Origin: CAVROT01 sp963722905
GTDB taxonomy: Bacteria > Pseudomonadota > Alphaproteobacteria > Rhodobacterales > Rhodobacteraceae
Direction: 5' to 3'
Assembly (NCBI GenBank): GCA_963722905.1
Contig: CAVROT010000004.1
Location: 124,001-188,000, forward strand
Length of the DNA: 64,000 bases
Below the pieces are notes generated by a model that saw only the letters and a list, made by a program, of their open reading frames with translations, was not told the DNA's origin and searched no databases. Both the position numbers and the translations under genes were made by a program. Shown one piece after another: positions 43,011 to 51,566 of the stretch. The number at the start of each line of letters is the position of its first letter. Within the stretch, counting starts at the first letter, position 1.

Positions 43011-44216
43011 ATGCCCCAAGACCCCCATGCCGCCGATCCCATACCGGGCGAGGCCCGGGACGAGATAGACCGGATGCTCGCCGACGGCGATCTCTTCCGC
43101 TATCACGGCGCCTCGTCCCCGGTGGCGCTGCTGGAGCAGGAATTCGCGGCGATGCTGGGCCTGCGCCACGCCGTCGCCGTCGCCTCGTGCTCGGCCGCCC
43201 TCTTCCTGTCGCTGCGCGCGCTGGACCTCGCACCCGGGACCGGCGTTGCCATTCCGGCCTTCACCTTCGGCGCGGTCCCCTCGGCCGTCGTTCATGCCGG
43301 CTGCGTCCCGGTGCTGGTGGAGTGCGGCGACGATTACCGCATCTGCCTTGATGACCTTGCGGCGAAACTGCCGGGCTGCGGCGCCATCCTCATCAGCCAC
43401 ATGCGCGGCCATACCTCCGACATGGACGCCATCGACGCGATGGCCCGGGCAGCAGACGTGCCGCTGATCGAGGATGCGGCCCATTCGCTGGGAACCACAT
43501 GGCGCGGACGGCCCATCGGGACGATCGGCGCAATCGGATGCTTCTCGTTCCAATCCTACAAGATGCTGAACGGCGGCGAGGGCGGGATCCTCGCCACGGA
43601 CGACGCCGATCTGGCCGCCCGTGCCATCGTGATGTCGGGGGCTTACGAGGCCAACTGGCGCCAGCACGATGCCGGCGATGCCGGAGACCTCGCCGAACGG
43701 GCGGCGGCCTGGCAGGACCGTCTGCCCCTCTACAACACCCGTCTATCCAATCTGGCGGCGGCGGTGATCCGGCCGCAGCTGCCGCTCCTGCCCGGACGGG
43801 TGGCCGCAGGGCGGCGCAACCACGACAGACTGGCGGCGGCGCTGGCGCGTTCGCTTCATATCGAGGTCCCGGCAGCATTGGACGGCGAGGCACGCGCGCC
43901 CGACTCGATCCAGTTCAACCTGCGCGATCTGGACGATGCTCAGACCGACGCGTTCGTCGCCTCGGCCGCGGCGGCCGGCGTCAAGGTGCAGGTCTTCGGC
44001 CGAAGCCCCGGCAATGCACGCGCGTTCTGGAACTGGCGGTTCCTCGATCCCGCGCCGCGGCCAGAGGATCTGCCCCGCACCGCCGCGATGCTGGCGCGCG
44101 CCTGCGACGTACGCCTGCCCGTCCGCCTGACCGTGTCCGAGATCGACGCCATCGCCGACGTCCTGCTGTCCGCCGTCGCGACGGTTGCCGACAGGCCGGC
44201 CGCCTACGGAACCTGA
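43011..44216 (+). CDS. DegT/DnrJ/EryC1-type aminotransferase
   Basis: 401 residues from ATG 43011, with CGGAGC upstream. This PLP enzyme of the sugar-aminotransferase group shows the cofactor pocket in VASCSAALFLSLRAL and VPLIEDAAHSLGTTWRG (Asp that holds PLP). The Lys that binds PLP is in FSFQSYKMLNGGEGG. The family usually aminates nucleotide-sugar ketones. No sugar-modification genes are here; the gene sits between a PuuB-like oxidase and a class III aminotransferase, so its substrate is unclear. Confidence 0.88.
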   Translation: MPQDPHAADPIPGEARDEIDRMLADGDLFRYHGASSPVALLEQEFAAMLGLRHAVAVASCSAALFLSLRALDLAPGTGVAIPAFTFGAVPSAVVHAGCVPVLVECGDDYRICLDDLAAKLPGCGAILISHMRGHTSDMDAIDAMARAADVPLIEDAAHSLGTTWRGRPIGTIGAIGCFSFQSYKMLNGGEGGILATDDADLAARAIVMSGAYEANWRQHDAGDAGDLAERAAAWQDRLPLYNTRLSNLAAAVIRPQLPLLPGRVAAGRRNHDRLAAALARSLHIEVPAALDGEARAPDSIQFNLRDLDDAQTDAFVASAAAAGVKVQVFGRSPGNARAFWNWRFLDPAPRPEDLPRTAAMLARACDVRLPVRLTVSEIDAIADVLLSAVATVADRPAAYGT

Positions 44217-44353
44217 ACTGTCCCAAGCCGGCCCGACGCCCGGCAGACCTCGAACCCCGGGGCGGCACCTACCCGGCAATTCCGCCGCCTGCGCCGCATT
44301 GATAGGCGGGCGGGGCCGGCGTATGGATCGCCAGCCACCGAAGGAGCCGCGCC

Positions 44354-45739
44354 ATGCCAGACGACAGCCACACCCCCGACACGTGGGAGGCCCGCGCCGA
44401 CACCCATTCCTTCTACGGTTTCACCGATATGCCCTCGGTCCGCGACCGCGGCACCGTCGTTCTGACCCATGGCGAGGGGCCGTACGTCTTCGACACCCAT
44501 GGCCGGCGCTACCTCGACAGCAATTCGGGTCTCTGGAACATGGTCGCGGGATTCGACGACCCGGCGATTGCCGCCGCAGCCAAGGCACAATACGACCGCT
44601 TTCCGGGGTATCACGCGTTCTTCGGGCGCATGTCGGACCGGACCGTCATGCTGTCGGAACGGCTGATCGAGGTCTCGCCCTTCGCACGCGGCAAGGTGTT
44701 CTACACCAATTCGGGGTCCGAGGCGAACGACACGCTGGTCAAGATGCTCTGGTTCCTCGCCATCGCCGAGGGGAAGCCGCAGCGAAAGAAGATCCTGACG
44801 CGGATGAACGGTTATCACGGCGTCACCGTCGTCAGTGCGTCGATGACCGGAAAGCCCTACAATTCAGTCTTCGGCCTGCCCTTGCCCGGCTTCGTCCACC
44901 TCACCTGCCCGCATTACTGGCGCGAGGGCGCCGCAGACGAGACCGAGGCACAGTTCACCGCCCGCCTCGCACGGGAATTGGAGGACACGATCGCACGCGA
45001 GGGGGCCGACACCATCGCCGCCTTCGTGGCCGAGCCGGTGATGGGCGCCGGCGGCGTCATCCCGCCGCCCGCGGGCTATTTCCAGGCGGTGGCGCCGATC
45101 CTGGCGCGGCACGGGATCCCGCTGGTGGCCGACGAGGTCATCACCGGCTTCGGCCGGACCGGCAGCGTGTGGGGCTGCGAGACGCTGGATTTCGTCCCCG
45201 ATGCGATCATCAGTTCCAAGGCGCTGACGGCCGGCTACTTTCCGATGGGCGCCGTGATCCTTGGCCCGGATCTGTCGGACCGCCTGCAGGCGGCGACGGA
45301 TGCCATCGACGAGTTCCCCCATGGCTTCACCGCGTCCGGACATCCGGTAGGATGCGCCGTGGCGCTGGCCGCAATCGACCGTATCCTCGGCGACGGCGAC
45401 ACGCCCGGCCTGATCGAGAACGTCCGCGCCCTCACCCCGAGGTTCGAGGCCGGCATGGCCGAGATCGCGCGCCATCCCCATATCGGCGAGGCGCGCGGAT
45501 GCGGGCTGATGGGCGCGCTCGAAGCGGTGGCCGACAAGCCGTCGAAGACGCCCTTTCCAGGCGACCTGAGCGTATCCGAGAATATCGCCAATGCCTGCAC
45601 CGATCACGGGCTGATCTGTCGGCCGCTGGGTCAGGCGATTGTCCTGTGCCCGCCCTTCGTGATGACCGGGCCGCAGATAGACGAGATGTTCGAGAAGCTC
45701 GGTCGCGCCTTGAAGGAAGTCTTCGTCCGGATCACCTGA
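44354..45739 (+). CDS. class III aminotransferase (omega-amine / putrescine:pyruvate type)
   Basis: 461 residues, with a GAAGGAG site. PLP-binding features: FYTNSGSEANDTLVKM, YHGVTVVSASMTG, the aspartate in LVADEVITGFGRTG and the cofactor Lys in AIISSKALTAGYFPMGA. Length and the N-terminal SFYGFTDMPSVRDRG fit the omega-amino-acid:pyruvate or SpuC-like (putrescine:pyruvate) transaminases. With the upstream PuuA-, PuuB- and GATase-like genes this gives a second route from diamines to aldehydes. Confidence 0.9.
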   Translation: MPDDSHTPDTWEARADTHSFYGFTDMPSVRDRGTVVLTHGEGPYVFDTHGRRYLDSNSGLWNMVAGFDDPAIAAAAKAQYDRFPGYHAFFGRMSDRTVMLSERLIEVSPFARGKVFYTNSGSEANDTLVKMLWFLAIAEGKPQRKKILTRMNGYHGVTVVSASMTGKPYNSVFGLPLPGFVHLTCPHYWREGAADETEAQFTARLARELEDTIAREGADTIAAFVAEPVMGAGGVIPPPAGYFQAVAPILARHGIPLVADEVITGFGRTGSVWGCETLDFVPDAIISSKALTAGYFPMGAVILGPDLSDRLQAATDAIDEFPHGFTASGHPVGCAVALAAIDRILGDGDTPGLIENVRALTPRFEAGMAEIARHPHIGEARGCGLMGALEAVADKPSKTPFPGDLSVSENIANACTDHGLICRPLGQAIVLCPPFVMTGPQIDEMFEKLGRALKEVFVRIT

Positions 45740-45740
45740 C

Positions 45741-45756
45741 GCCGCCGGCGCGCGGC
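45741..45756. terminator. short GC hairpin between convergent genes
   Basis: Arms GCCGC and GCGGC with a 6-base loop lie in the 19 bases separating the stops of the aminotransferase and phaR. This is a possible bidirectional terminator; the stem is short. Confidence 0.3.
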
Positions 45757-45758
45757 GC

Positions 45759-46337
45759 CTAGTCCGAAAGCTGCGACAGTTTCTTCTGGAGCTCGGCCAG
45801 TTGCGCCCGGATCTCGGCCAGCTCGGCGTCCTTGCCCGATTCGGCGGGCTTGCCGGTCCAGGCTTCGGACATGCCGCCCGTCATCGCATCGAGGAACGCG
45901 CGCTGCTGGGCCTGCATCGCCTCGAACCCCGGAACGACCGACAGGGGCTTCATCGCGCTGGCGATGGCCTTGGTCTGGCCCTGCCGCAGCATGTCGAAGG
46001 ACAGCGACAGGAACTGCGGCACGACCGACCGGGTGGTTGTGGTGTAGCTGCGGACCAGATCGGTCAGTACGGCCAGCGGCAGAACACTGTCGCCGCGGCT
46101 TTCATGCTCGGCCACGATCTGCAGCAAGTACTGGCGCGTCAGGTCGTCACCCGACTTGAGATCGACGATACGCAGGTCGCGGCCGGCCCGGATCAGGCGG
46201 GCGATCTCTTCAAGCGTCACGTAATCGCTTGTCTCGGTGTTGTAGAGCCGCCGGCTCGCGTAGCGTTTGATCAGTAAGGGAGGCCCCGCCTCATCGGACC
46301 GCGGATCGGGCTCCGGCCCCGGAACATGCTGTGTCAC
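45759..46337 (-). CDS. phaR: polyhydroxyalkanoate synthesis repressor PhaR
   Basis: 192 residues from GTG 46337, preceded by GGGGAG; an ATG at 46370 is a weaker alternative. PhaR binds PHA granules and DNA and represses phaP and phaR. The N-terminal DNA-binding domain is IKRYASRRLYNTETSDYVTLEEIA. The PHB-accumulation regulatory domain is VDLKSGDDLTRQYLLQIVAE. A C-terminal coiled coil is AELAEIRAQLAELQKKLSQL. Two CTGC-N3-GCAG sites upstream of phaP and in the phaC/phaZ intergenic region are its likely targets. Confidence 0.95.
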   Translation of the reverse strand: MTQHVPGPEPDPRSDEAGPPLLIKRYASRRLYNTETSDYVTLEEIARLIRAGRDLRIVDLKSGDDLTRQYLLQIVAEHESRGDSVLPLAVLTDLVRSYTTTTRSVVPQFLSLSFDMLRQGQTKAIASAMKPLSVVPGFEAMQAQQRAFLDAMTGGMSEAWTGKPAESGKDAELAEIRAQLAELQKKLSQLSD

Positions 46338-46440
46338 GCGACCACTCCCCTGTTGCGGTGCGGTCCGCATCTTAGGCCGTCTGTGGCCTCATGGAAAGGG
46401 CGGGCCAGGGCTGCGACGCGGCGTTCGCGACACATGGGAA

Positions 46441-46466
46441 GGGGGCCGCCGTTGCCGGCTGCCCCC
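46441..46466 (-). terminator. hairpin terminator after phaP
   Basis: On the minus strand GGGGGC-A-GCCG-GCAA-CGGC-G-GCCCCC forms a ten-pair stem with a GCAA tetraloop, 24 bases past the phaP stop, followed by TTCCC. It is a strong hairpin without a full T-run. Confidence 0.6.
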
Positions 46467-46489
46467 CGTTCCACGGTCCGTCCGCAAGC

Positions 46490-47032
46490 TTACTTTGCGG
46501 TCACGTTCCGTGCGTTCGCCGCCATCTGATCGGTGACCTTGCTTGCATTGCCGGCCATCTGGTCCGAAGCCTTGCGGGCATTCCGCGCCATCTGGTCCGC
46601 GGTCTGCTGCGCCGCGCCGGTCATCTCGGTGCCGGCCTTGCGCGCCGCTGCGGTCATGTCCTCGGACACGTCCTTGCCGGCGGCGAGCATCAGCTCGACG
46701 GTGTCCATCTGGACCTTCTTGGCGATCTCGGCGAAGGCGGCCATCGTCTCGGCCGTCATCTCGGCCTGCGAGGACGCGAAGTCGGTCATCGCCTTGGTAT
46801 AGTCCTGCGGCTCGTCCTTGACGGTGGTGACGCTGCCCATCTTCGACAGCGTGTCCTGCGTCCAGCGGGCCGAGATCTCGGTCGACTTCGTCGCCGCGTC
46901 GAGGGCGACCTGCGACATCTTCTCGCCGAAGGCCGCGTAGGATTTGAACCCGCCCTGCATGGAGCTCATGTCCATCGGGAAGGAACCCATCATCTCTTTC
47001 ATCATCTTGGTGTAGTCGGTCATGTCGGCCAT
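46490..47032 (-). CDS. phaP: phasin
   Basis: 180 residues from ATG 47032 with a GGAGA site (frame open upstream to 47125). Phasins coat PHA granules. Low-complexity, amphipathic helices dominate. The phasin-2-like segments FKSYAAFGEKMSQVALDAATKSTEI and YTKAMTDFASSQAEMTAETMAAFAE are visible. The C-terminus is a repetitive run of MARNARKASDQMAGNASKV type, in which Asn-Ala units recur. A PhaR-type operator lies 59 bases upstream. Confidence 0.92.
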   Translation of the reverse strand: MADMTDYTKMMKEMMGSFPMDMSSMQGGFKSYAAFGEKMSQVALDAATKSTEISARWTQDTLSKMGSVTTVKDEPQDYTKAMTDFASSQAEMTAETMAAFAEIAKKVQMDTVELMLAAGKDVSEDMTAAARKAGTEMTGAAQQTADQMARNARKASDQMAGNASKVTDQMAANARNVTAK

Positions 47033-47090
47033 GTCGCGTCTCCTGATCGGGTGTGCGGGGTGTCGTTTCGTCCTGAGCGCGATGTAGATG

Positions 47091-47101
47091 CTGCACTGCA
47101 G
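47091..47101. promoter_or_regulatory. PhaR-type operator upstream of phaP
   Basis: CTGCACTGCAG fits CTGC-N3-GCAG, the PhaR target reported in Rhodobacter and relatives. It is followed by CATTGCAATG, a second dyad. It lies 59 bases from the phaP start, in the promoter region. Confidence 0.6.
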
Positions 47102-47224
47102 CATTGCAATGGTCGGCACGCGCATTTCGTCGGTACGGATCGCGTGGCGCCGGGTGTGTGTGGCAGGGGAGGGGACTGCGGCATCGGGCCCCGGCGCCGA
47201 CGGTGCGACGGCCGCTTTTTCGCG

Positions 47225-49087
47225 TCAGGCGGCGGGCGCCGCTGCGGGACCGCCCGGGACCTCACGCACGTAGCGGCCCGGCGCGGGCTCCATGGGTCCG
47301 TGTCCTGCGCCTCCGGGATAGAGTGCCGGGATCCGGTCGCCGGCCCTTGGCGCCAGCCATGCCCCCCAACGGGGCCACCACGACCCCTCGTGGAACGCGG
47401 CCGACCCGCGCCAGCCCTCCGGCCCGTCCGTCCACGTGCCCGGCCCGTCATCGACGGCCCAGTGCCCGTACTTTCCCTTCGACGGCGGGTTCACGATGCC
47501 CGCGATATGGCCCGACTGCGACAGGATGAAGGTCCGGTCCGACGACCCCATTGCCGCGATGCCGCGGAACGACGACGGCCAGGCGGCGATGTGGTCGGTC
47601 TCGCACGCGACGGCGCAGAGCGGCACGTCGACTTCGGACAATCGCAGCCGGTGCCCCAGCAGATCGAATCCGCCCTGCGCGAAGTCGTCGCGCTGACACA
47701 GACCGCGCAGGTACTCGACCGCCATGCGCGCCGGCAGGTTCGTCCCGTCGCCGTTCCAGTAGAGCAGGTCGAAGGCCGGCGGCGCCTCTCCCATCATGTA
47801 GCTGCGGATCGCGGGGCCGTAGACCAGATCGTTGGCGCGCATGTAGCTGAACGTCCGGCTCATGTAGAAGCTGTCCAGCACCCCCTCCCGCGCGACCTCG
47901 GCCTCGATCCCGTCGACAAAATCGTCGTCCAGGAACACGCCCACCTCGCCCTGGTCCGAAAAGTCGGTGAGCGTGGTGAGGAAAGTCGCGCTATGGGGGG
48001 CCGTGTCGCCCCGCTGCGCCATCAGCGACAGGGTCAGCGCCAGGGTGGTCCCCGCAATGCAGTAGCCGGTGACGTTCAGTCGCGCCTCGCCCGTGATCTC
48101 GCGCACAACGCGCATCGCCTCCAGGTATCCTTCCTCGATGTAGTCGCCCAGGCCGGTGTCGGCGTAGGTCGCATCGGGATTCTTCCAGCTGACCACGAAC
48201 AGCGTGTGCCCCTGTCCCACGAGCCAGCGGATCAGGCTGTTCTTCTCCTTGAGGTCGAGAATGTAGAACTTGTTGATCCACGGCGGGAATATGACCATCG
48301 GGACGCGGTGGACCGTTTCGGTCGCGGGCGCGTACTGGATCAGCTCGAACAGGCGGTTGCGGTAGACGACCGACCCTTCGGCGGTGGCGATGTTGCCGCC
48401 CACCTCGAACGCCGCGCGGTCCGACAGGGTGACGACGACATCGCGGCTGGCGGCCTCGGCATCGCGCACGAGGTTCTCGAGGCCGGCCACCAGCGACGCG
48501 CCCTCCGTCTCGACCGCGCGGGCCAGCGCGTCGGGGTTGGTATGGAGAAAGTTCGTGGGGCTGAACATGTCAACGATCTGGCGCGCGAAGAAGGCCACCC
48601 TTTTGGCATCCTGCGGATCGAGGTGATCGAGCTGCGACAGGGTCTCCGTGACGGCGTGCGACGTGATCTGGTACTGCTGGCGGACGTAGCTGAACCACGG
48701 ATGCGTGTCCCAGAGCGGGTTGGCGAACCTGCGGTCCGCGGCGGCGGCGTCCGGCACATGGTCGCCCGGCGCCTTCAGCCCGCGGGCCAGCGTCGCCTGG
48801 GCGTCGGTCCATAGGGTGAGGGTGCGGCCCCACCATTCCGCCTGCCGTGCCATCAGCCGTGCGGGGTCGCGCGCGGCCTCCGCCCAAACGGCGAGCCCGG
48901 CCTTGACGAACAATTCCTGCCCCGGACCCTGCAATGCCTCGGGAGGCGGGCGGCGTCGGGCCAGCGCCGTCATCAGCCGGGTCGTCAGCGCCTCGACCCG
49001 GGCGAGGTTCCGGACCATCTCGGCCGTCGGTGCGTCAGCGCCGTCCGAGGGGCCGAAGGGAGAGCCGTCAGCGTCGCCAGTTGTCAT
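47225..49087 (-). CDS. phaC: class I poly(3-hydroxyalkanoate) synthase
   Basis: 620 residues. PhaC polymerises 3-hydroxyacyl-CoA, mainly 3-hydroxybutyryl-CoA, at granules. The active-site Cys is in the lipase-like box NVTGYCIAGTTLALTLSLM. The catalytic Asp and His lie in VPLCAVACETDHIAAW and LSQSGHIAGIVNPPS. The N-domain includes FVKAGLAVWAEAARDP and NPLWDTHPWFSYVRQQYQ. The Gly after the Cys box is replaced by Ala (GYCIAG), as seen in other alphaproteobacterial synthases. It is divergent from phaZ with a PhaR-type operator between. Confidence 0.97.
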   Translation of the reverse strand: MTTGDADGSPFGPSDGADAPTAEMVRNLARVEALTTRLMTALARRRPPPEALQGPGQELFVKAGLAVWAEAARDPARLMARQAEWWGRTLTLWTDAQATLARGLKAPGDHVPDAAAADRRFANPLWDTHPWFSYVRQQYQITSHAVTETLSQLDHLDPQDAKRVAFFARQIVDMFSPTNFLHTNPDALARAVETEGASLVAGLENLVRDAEAASRDVVVTLSDRAAFEVGGNIATAEGSVVYRNRLFELIQYAPATETVHRVPMVIFPPWINKFYILDLKEKNSLIRWLVGQGHTLFVVSWKNPDATYADTGLGDYIEEGYLEAMRVVREITGEARLNVTGYCIAGTTLALTLSLMAQRGDTAPHSATFLTTLTDFSDQGEVGVFLDDDFVDGIEAEVAREGVLDSFYMSRTFSYMRANDLVYGPAIRSYMMGEAPPAFDLLYWNGDGTNLPARMAVEYLRGLCQRDDFAQGGFDLLGHRLRLSEVDVPLCAVACETDHIAAWPSSFRGIAAMGSSDRTFILSQSGHIAGIVNPPSKGKYGHWAVDDGPGTWTDGPEGWRGSAAFHEGSWWPRWGAWLAPRAGDRIPALYPGGAGHGPMEPAPGRYVREVPGGPAAAPAA

Positions 49088-49111
49088 CGGGAGGCCTCCG
49101 CCCTAGTTTCG

Positions 49112-49122
49112 CTGCACAGCAG
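49112..49122. promoter_or_regulatory. PhaR-type operator between phaC and phaZ
   Basis: CTGCACAGCAG, CTGC-N3-GCAG, followed by CATT as at the phaP site. It lies 25 bases upstream of the phaC start and 89 bases upstream of the phaZ start. Confidence 0.55.
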
Positions 49123-49210
49123 CATTTTCTCGCTGCCGAAGGGAACGCAAGATTAACCCTTCGCTGTAAGGATGTCACCGGGGACGGTCCCGGGCGTGGA
49201 AGGAGTTCGG

Positions 49211-50524
49211 ATGCGATACATGGCGACCTATGACCTCATGGAATCCATGCGCGTCACGAACCAGTGGATCGGCGCGACGGCCAAGGCGATGGGCGCCTAC
49301 CCCGCCACGGGCCTGCTTCCCAACCCGATGTTCAATCTGATCCGCGCCTGGGGCGAGGTGACGGAACGGTCCTTCGGGCGCATGTCGGCCAAGCCCGACT
49401 GGGGCATCGACAGCGTCACCGGGGCCGAGGGCCGCGATCACCTGGTACGGGTCGAACCGGAACTCCGACGCCCCTTCGGCGACCTCGTCCGCTTCGTCGT
49501 CGCCGGACGCGCGCCGATGAAACGCCGGATCCTGCTCATCGCGCCGATGTCGGGGCATTACGCGACCCTGCTGCGCTCGACCGTTGTGTCGCTGCTGCCC
49601 GACGCGGACGTGTGGATCACCGACTGGCACAATGCCCGCGACATCCCCGTCAGCGCCGGCAAGTTCGATGTCGGCGACTACACGCTCTACCTCGCCGACT
49701 TCATGCGGCATCTGGGTAACGACGCGCATGTCGTGGCCGTCTGCCAGCCGGCGCCGCTTGCCCTTGCGGCGACCGCCCTGCTGGCGCGAGACGGCGCAGG
49801 CCCGGCGACGCTGACCCTGATCGGCGGACCCATCGACCCCGACGCCGCCGCGACCGAGGTGACGGATTTCGGCGCCCGCGTCACCATGGGCCAGCTGGAG
49901 GAACTCGCCATCCAGCGCGTGGGCTTCAACCACGCCGGCGTGGGGCGGCTGGTCTATCCCGGCCTGATGCAGCTTGCGTCCTTCATGGCGATGAACGCCG
50001 AAACCCACGGCACGGCCTTTCGCGACCAGATCATCCGCGCCGCCAAGGGAGAGGACGGCGACCGCGACCGGCATAACCGCTTCTACGATGAATATCTGGC
50101 CGTGATGGACATGCCGGCAGAATTCTACCTTTCCACGGTCGAGCGGATATTCAAGTCGCGCGACATCGCGCGCAACGATTTCGACGTGGACGGCGACAAG
50201 GTGGACATCGGCGCGATCACCCGCACGGCCGTCATGGTCGTCGAGGGTGAGGACGACGACATCTCTGCCCCCGGCCAGTGCCTCGCCGCGCTGCCGCTGC
50301 TGACCGGTCTGAGCGAGGACCGCAAGACCAGCCACCTCGAACCCGGAGCCGGCCACTACGGTATCTTCGCGGGCCGCAGCTGGCGCCAGAACATCCGACC
50401 CCTCGTCATCGATTTCATCGACCGCAACGGAAAAGGCACTCCGCGGGCCGCGAATACGGTGGCGGCGCCATCGACGGCCGCCCCGGTGAACGCCGAGAGC
50501 CCCGCGACATCGACGCCGGTCTGA
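49211..50524 (+). CDS. phaZ: intracellular PHA depolymerase
   Basis: 437 residues from ATG 49211 with an AGGAG site. It breaks down stored PHA. The alpha/beta-hydrolase core shows VFGRAP-like FVVAGRAPMKRRILLIAPMSGHYATLLR, WHNARDIPVSAGKFDVGDY, and the Cys nucleophile box AVCQPAPLALAA, the PhaZ-type CQPA. The His is in LEPGAGHYGIFAG. The tail (last 30 residues) is Thr/Ala/Pro-rich. It is the rightward partner of phaC and probably shares the PhaR-controlled region. Confidence 0.95.
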   Translation: MRYMATYDLMESMRVTNQWIGATAKAMGAYPATGLLPNPMFNLIRAWGEVTERSFGRMSAKPDWGIDSVTGAEGRDHLVRVEPELRRPFGDLVRFVVAGRAPMKRRILLIAPMSGHYATLLRSTVVSLLPDADVWITDWHNARDIPVSAGKFDVGDYTLYLADFMRHLGNDAHVVAVCQPAPLALAATALLARDGAGPATLTLIGGPIDPDAAATEVTDFGARVTMGQLEELAIQRVGFNHAGVGRLVYPGLMQLASFMAMNAETHGTAFRDQIIRAAKGEDGDRDRHNRFYDEYLAVMDMPAEFYLSTVERIFKSRDIARNDFDVDGDKVDIGAITRTAVMVVEGEDDDISAPGQCLAALPLLTGLSEDRKTSHLEPGAGHYGIFAGRSWRQNIRPLVIDFIDRNGKGTPRAANTVAAPSTAAPVNAESPATSTPV

Positions 50525-50616
50525 CCATGGGCGCCGGCCGGGCTCGGACATGGCAAAGTGACCCTCCCCGTCGCTCCGACACGACAGGCAGGCGGCGCTG
50601 CGCCGGTGCGGAACGC

Positions 50617-51357
50617 CTAGGCTCCGACCTCGGCCACCGCAGCCACCATCGCGGCCAGGCAGGCGGGGTCGCTGAACCGGTGGTCGGCGCCCTTGATCAT
50701 CGTCAGCCGCATGTCGGCGCAGTCGGCATGATCCATCAGCCGCAGCGCCACCGCCGACGCCACATCGCGGTCGTCCGTCCCCTGTAGCAGCCGTACCGGC
50801 ATCGCCAGCGTCAGCGGCCGGTCGAGGAGCAGATGGTCGCGCCCGTCCTCGATCAGCCGCCGGGTCACGACGTACGGATCTCCGTAGTCCGACGGCCGCA
50901 GCGTCCGCCCCGTCGCCGCCATCTGGGCGCGCTGCACGTCAGAGAATCCGGCCGCCATATCGGAAGTGAAATCCGGCGCCGCCGCGATCCCCACCAGCCC
51001 TGCCACGCGTTCCGGGCTGGCCCGCGCCAGCAGCAGCGCGATCCAGCCGCCCATCGACGATCCGACCAGCACCTGCGGACCCCGCACCGTCGCGAGGACC
51101 GCCGCCGCGTCCTCCATCCAGTCGCCGATGCAGCCGTCCTCGAACGCGCCCTCCGACGCGCCATGACCCGAATAGTCGAACCGGACGAAGCCCCGGCCCG
51201 CCGCCCTGGCCCACCCTTCGAGGTGCAGCGCCTTCGTTCCCGTCATGTCGGACCGGAACCCACCGAGGAACATCAACCCCGGACGATCGCCGTCAGACCG
51301 CACGAACGCGATCCGTCGTCCCTGCGGCGTCGTCAGCATGTCCTCCACCTCAGCCAT
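50617..51357 (-). CDS. alpha/beta hydrolase
   Basis: 246 residues from ATG 51357 (51339 is an alternative, each with a nearby GGAG). The fold starts GRRIAFVRSDGDRPGLMFLGGFRSDMTGTKA, and the nucleophile elbow is VLVGSSMGGWIALLLA with Ser. The catalytic His is in IKGADHRFS near the C-terminus. It resembles palmitoyl-protein-thioesterase-like esterases of the ABHD10 type by the FLGGFxSDM motif. The substrate is unknown. It faces thrS, starts about 210 bases apart. Confidence 0.85.
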   Translation of the reverse strand: MAEVEDMLTTPQGRRIAFVRSDGDRPGLMFLGGFRSDMTGTKALHLEGWARAAGRGFVRFDYSGHGASEGAFEDGCIGDWMEDAAAVLATVRGPQVLVGSSMGGWIALLLARASPERVAGLVGIAAAPDFTSDMAAGFSDVQRAQMAATGRTLRPSDYGDPYVVTRRLIEDGRDHLLLDRPLTLAMPVRLLQGTDDRDVASAVALRLMDHADCADMRLTMIKGADHRFSDPACLAAMVAAVAEVGA

Positions 51358-51566
51358 CCTTCGCATCGTCCCGGGCCCGCACGTGCCCTCGCCCCCTGCG
51401 GGCTGCCACCGTCGCGACCTTTCCGCAAGGGCGACCGCCTGGTCCGGCACGGCGAACCCCCTGGCGGCGCGACCCTGCGCCTTGACACGCCCGGCGCGCC
51501 TTGGCACCTGCGCGTGACCCGCAACCGGGCGCACCCGTAGGCGCCGAACGGACGAGGAGGCCCGCG

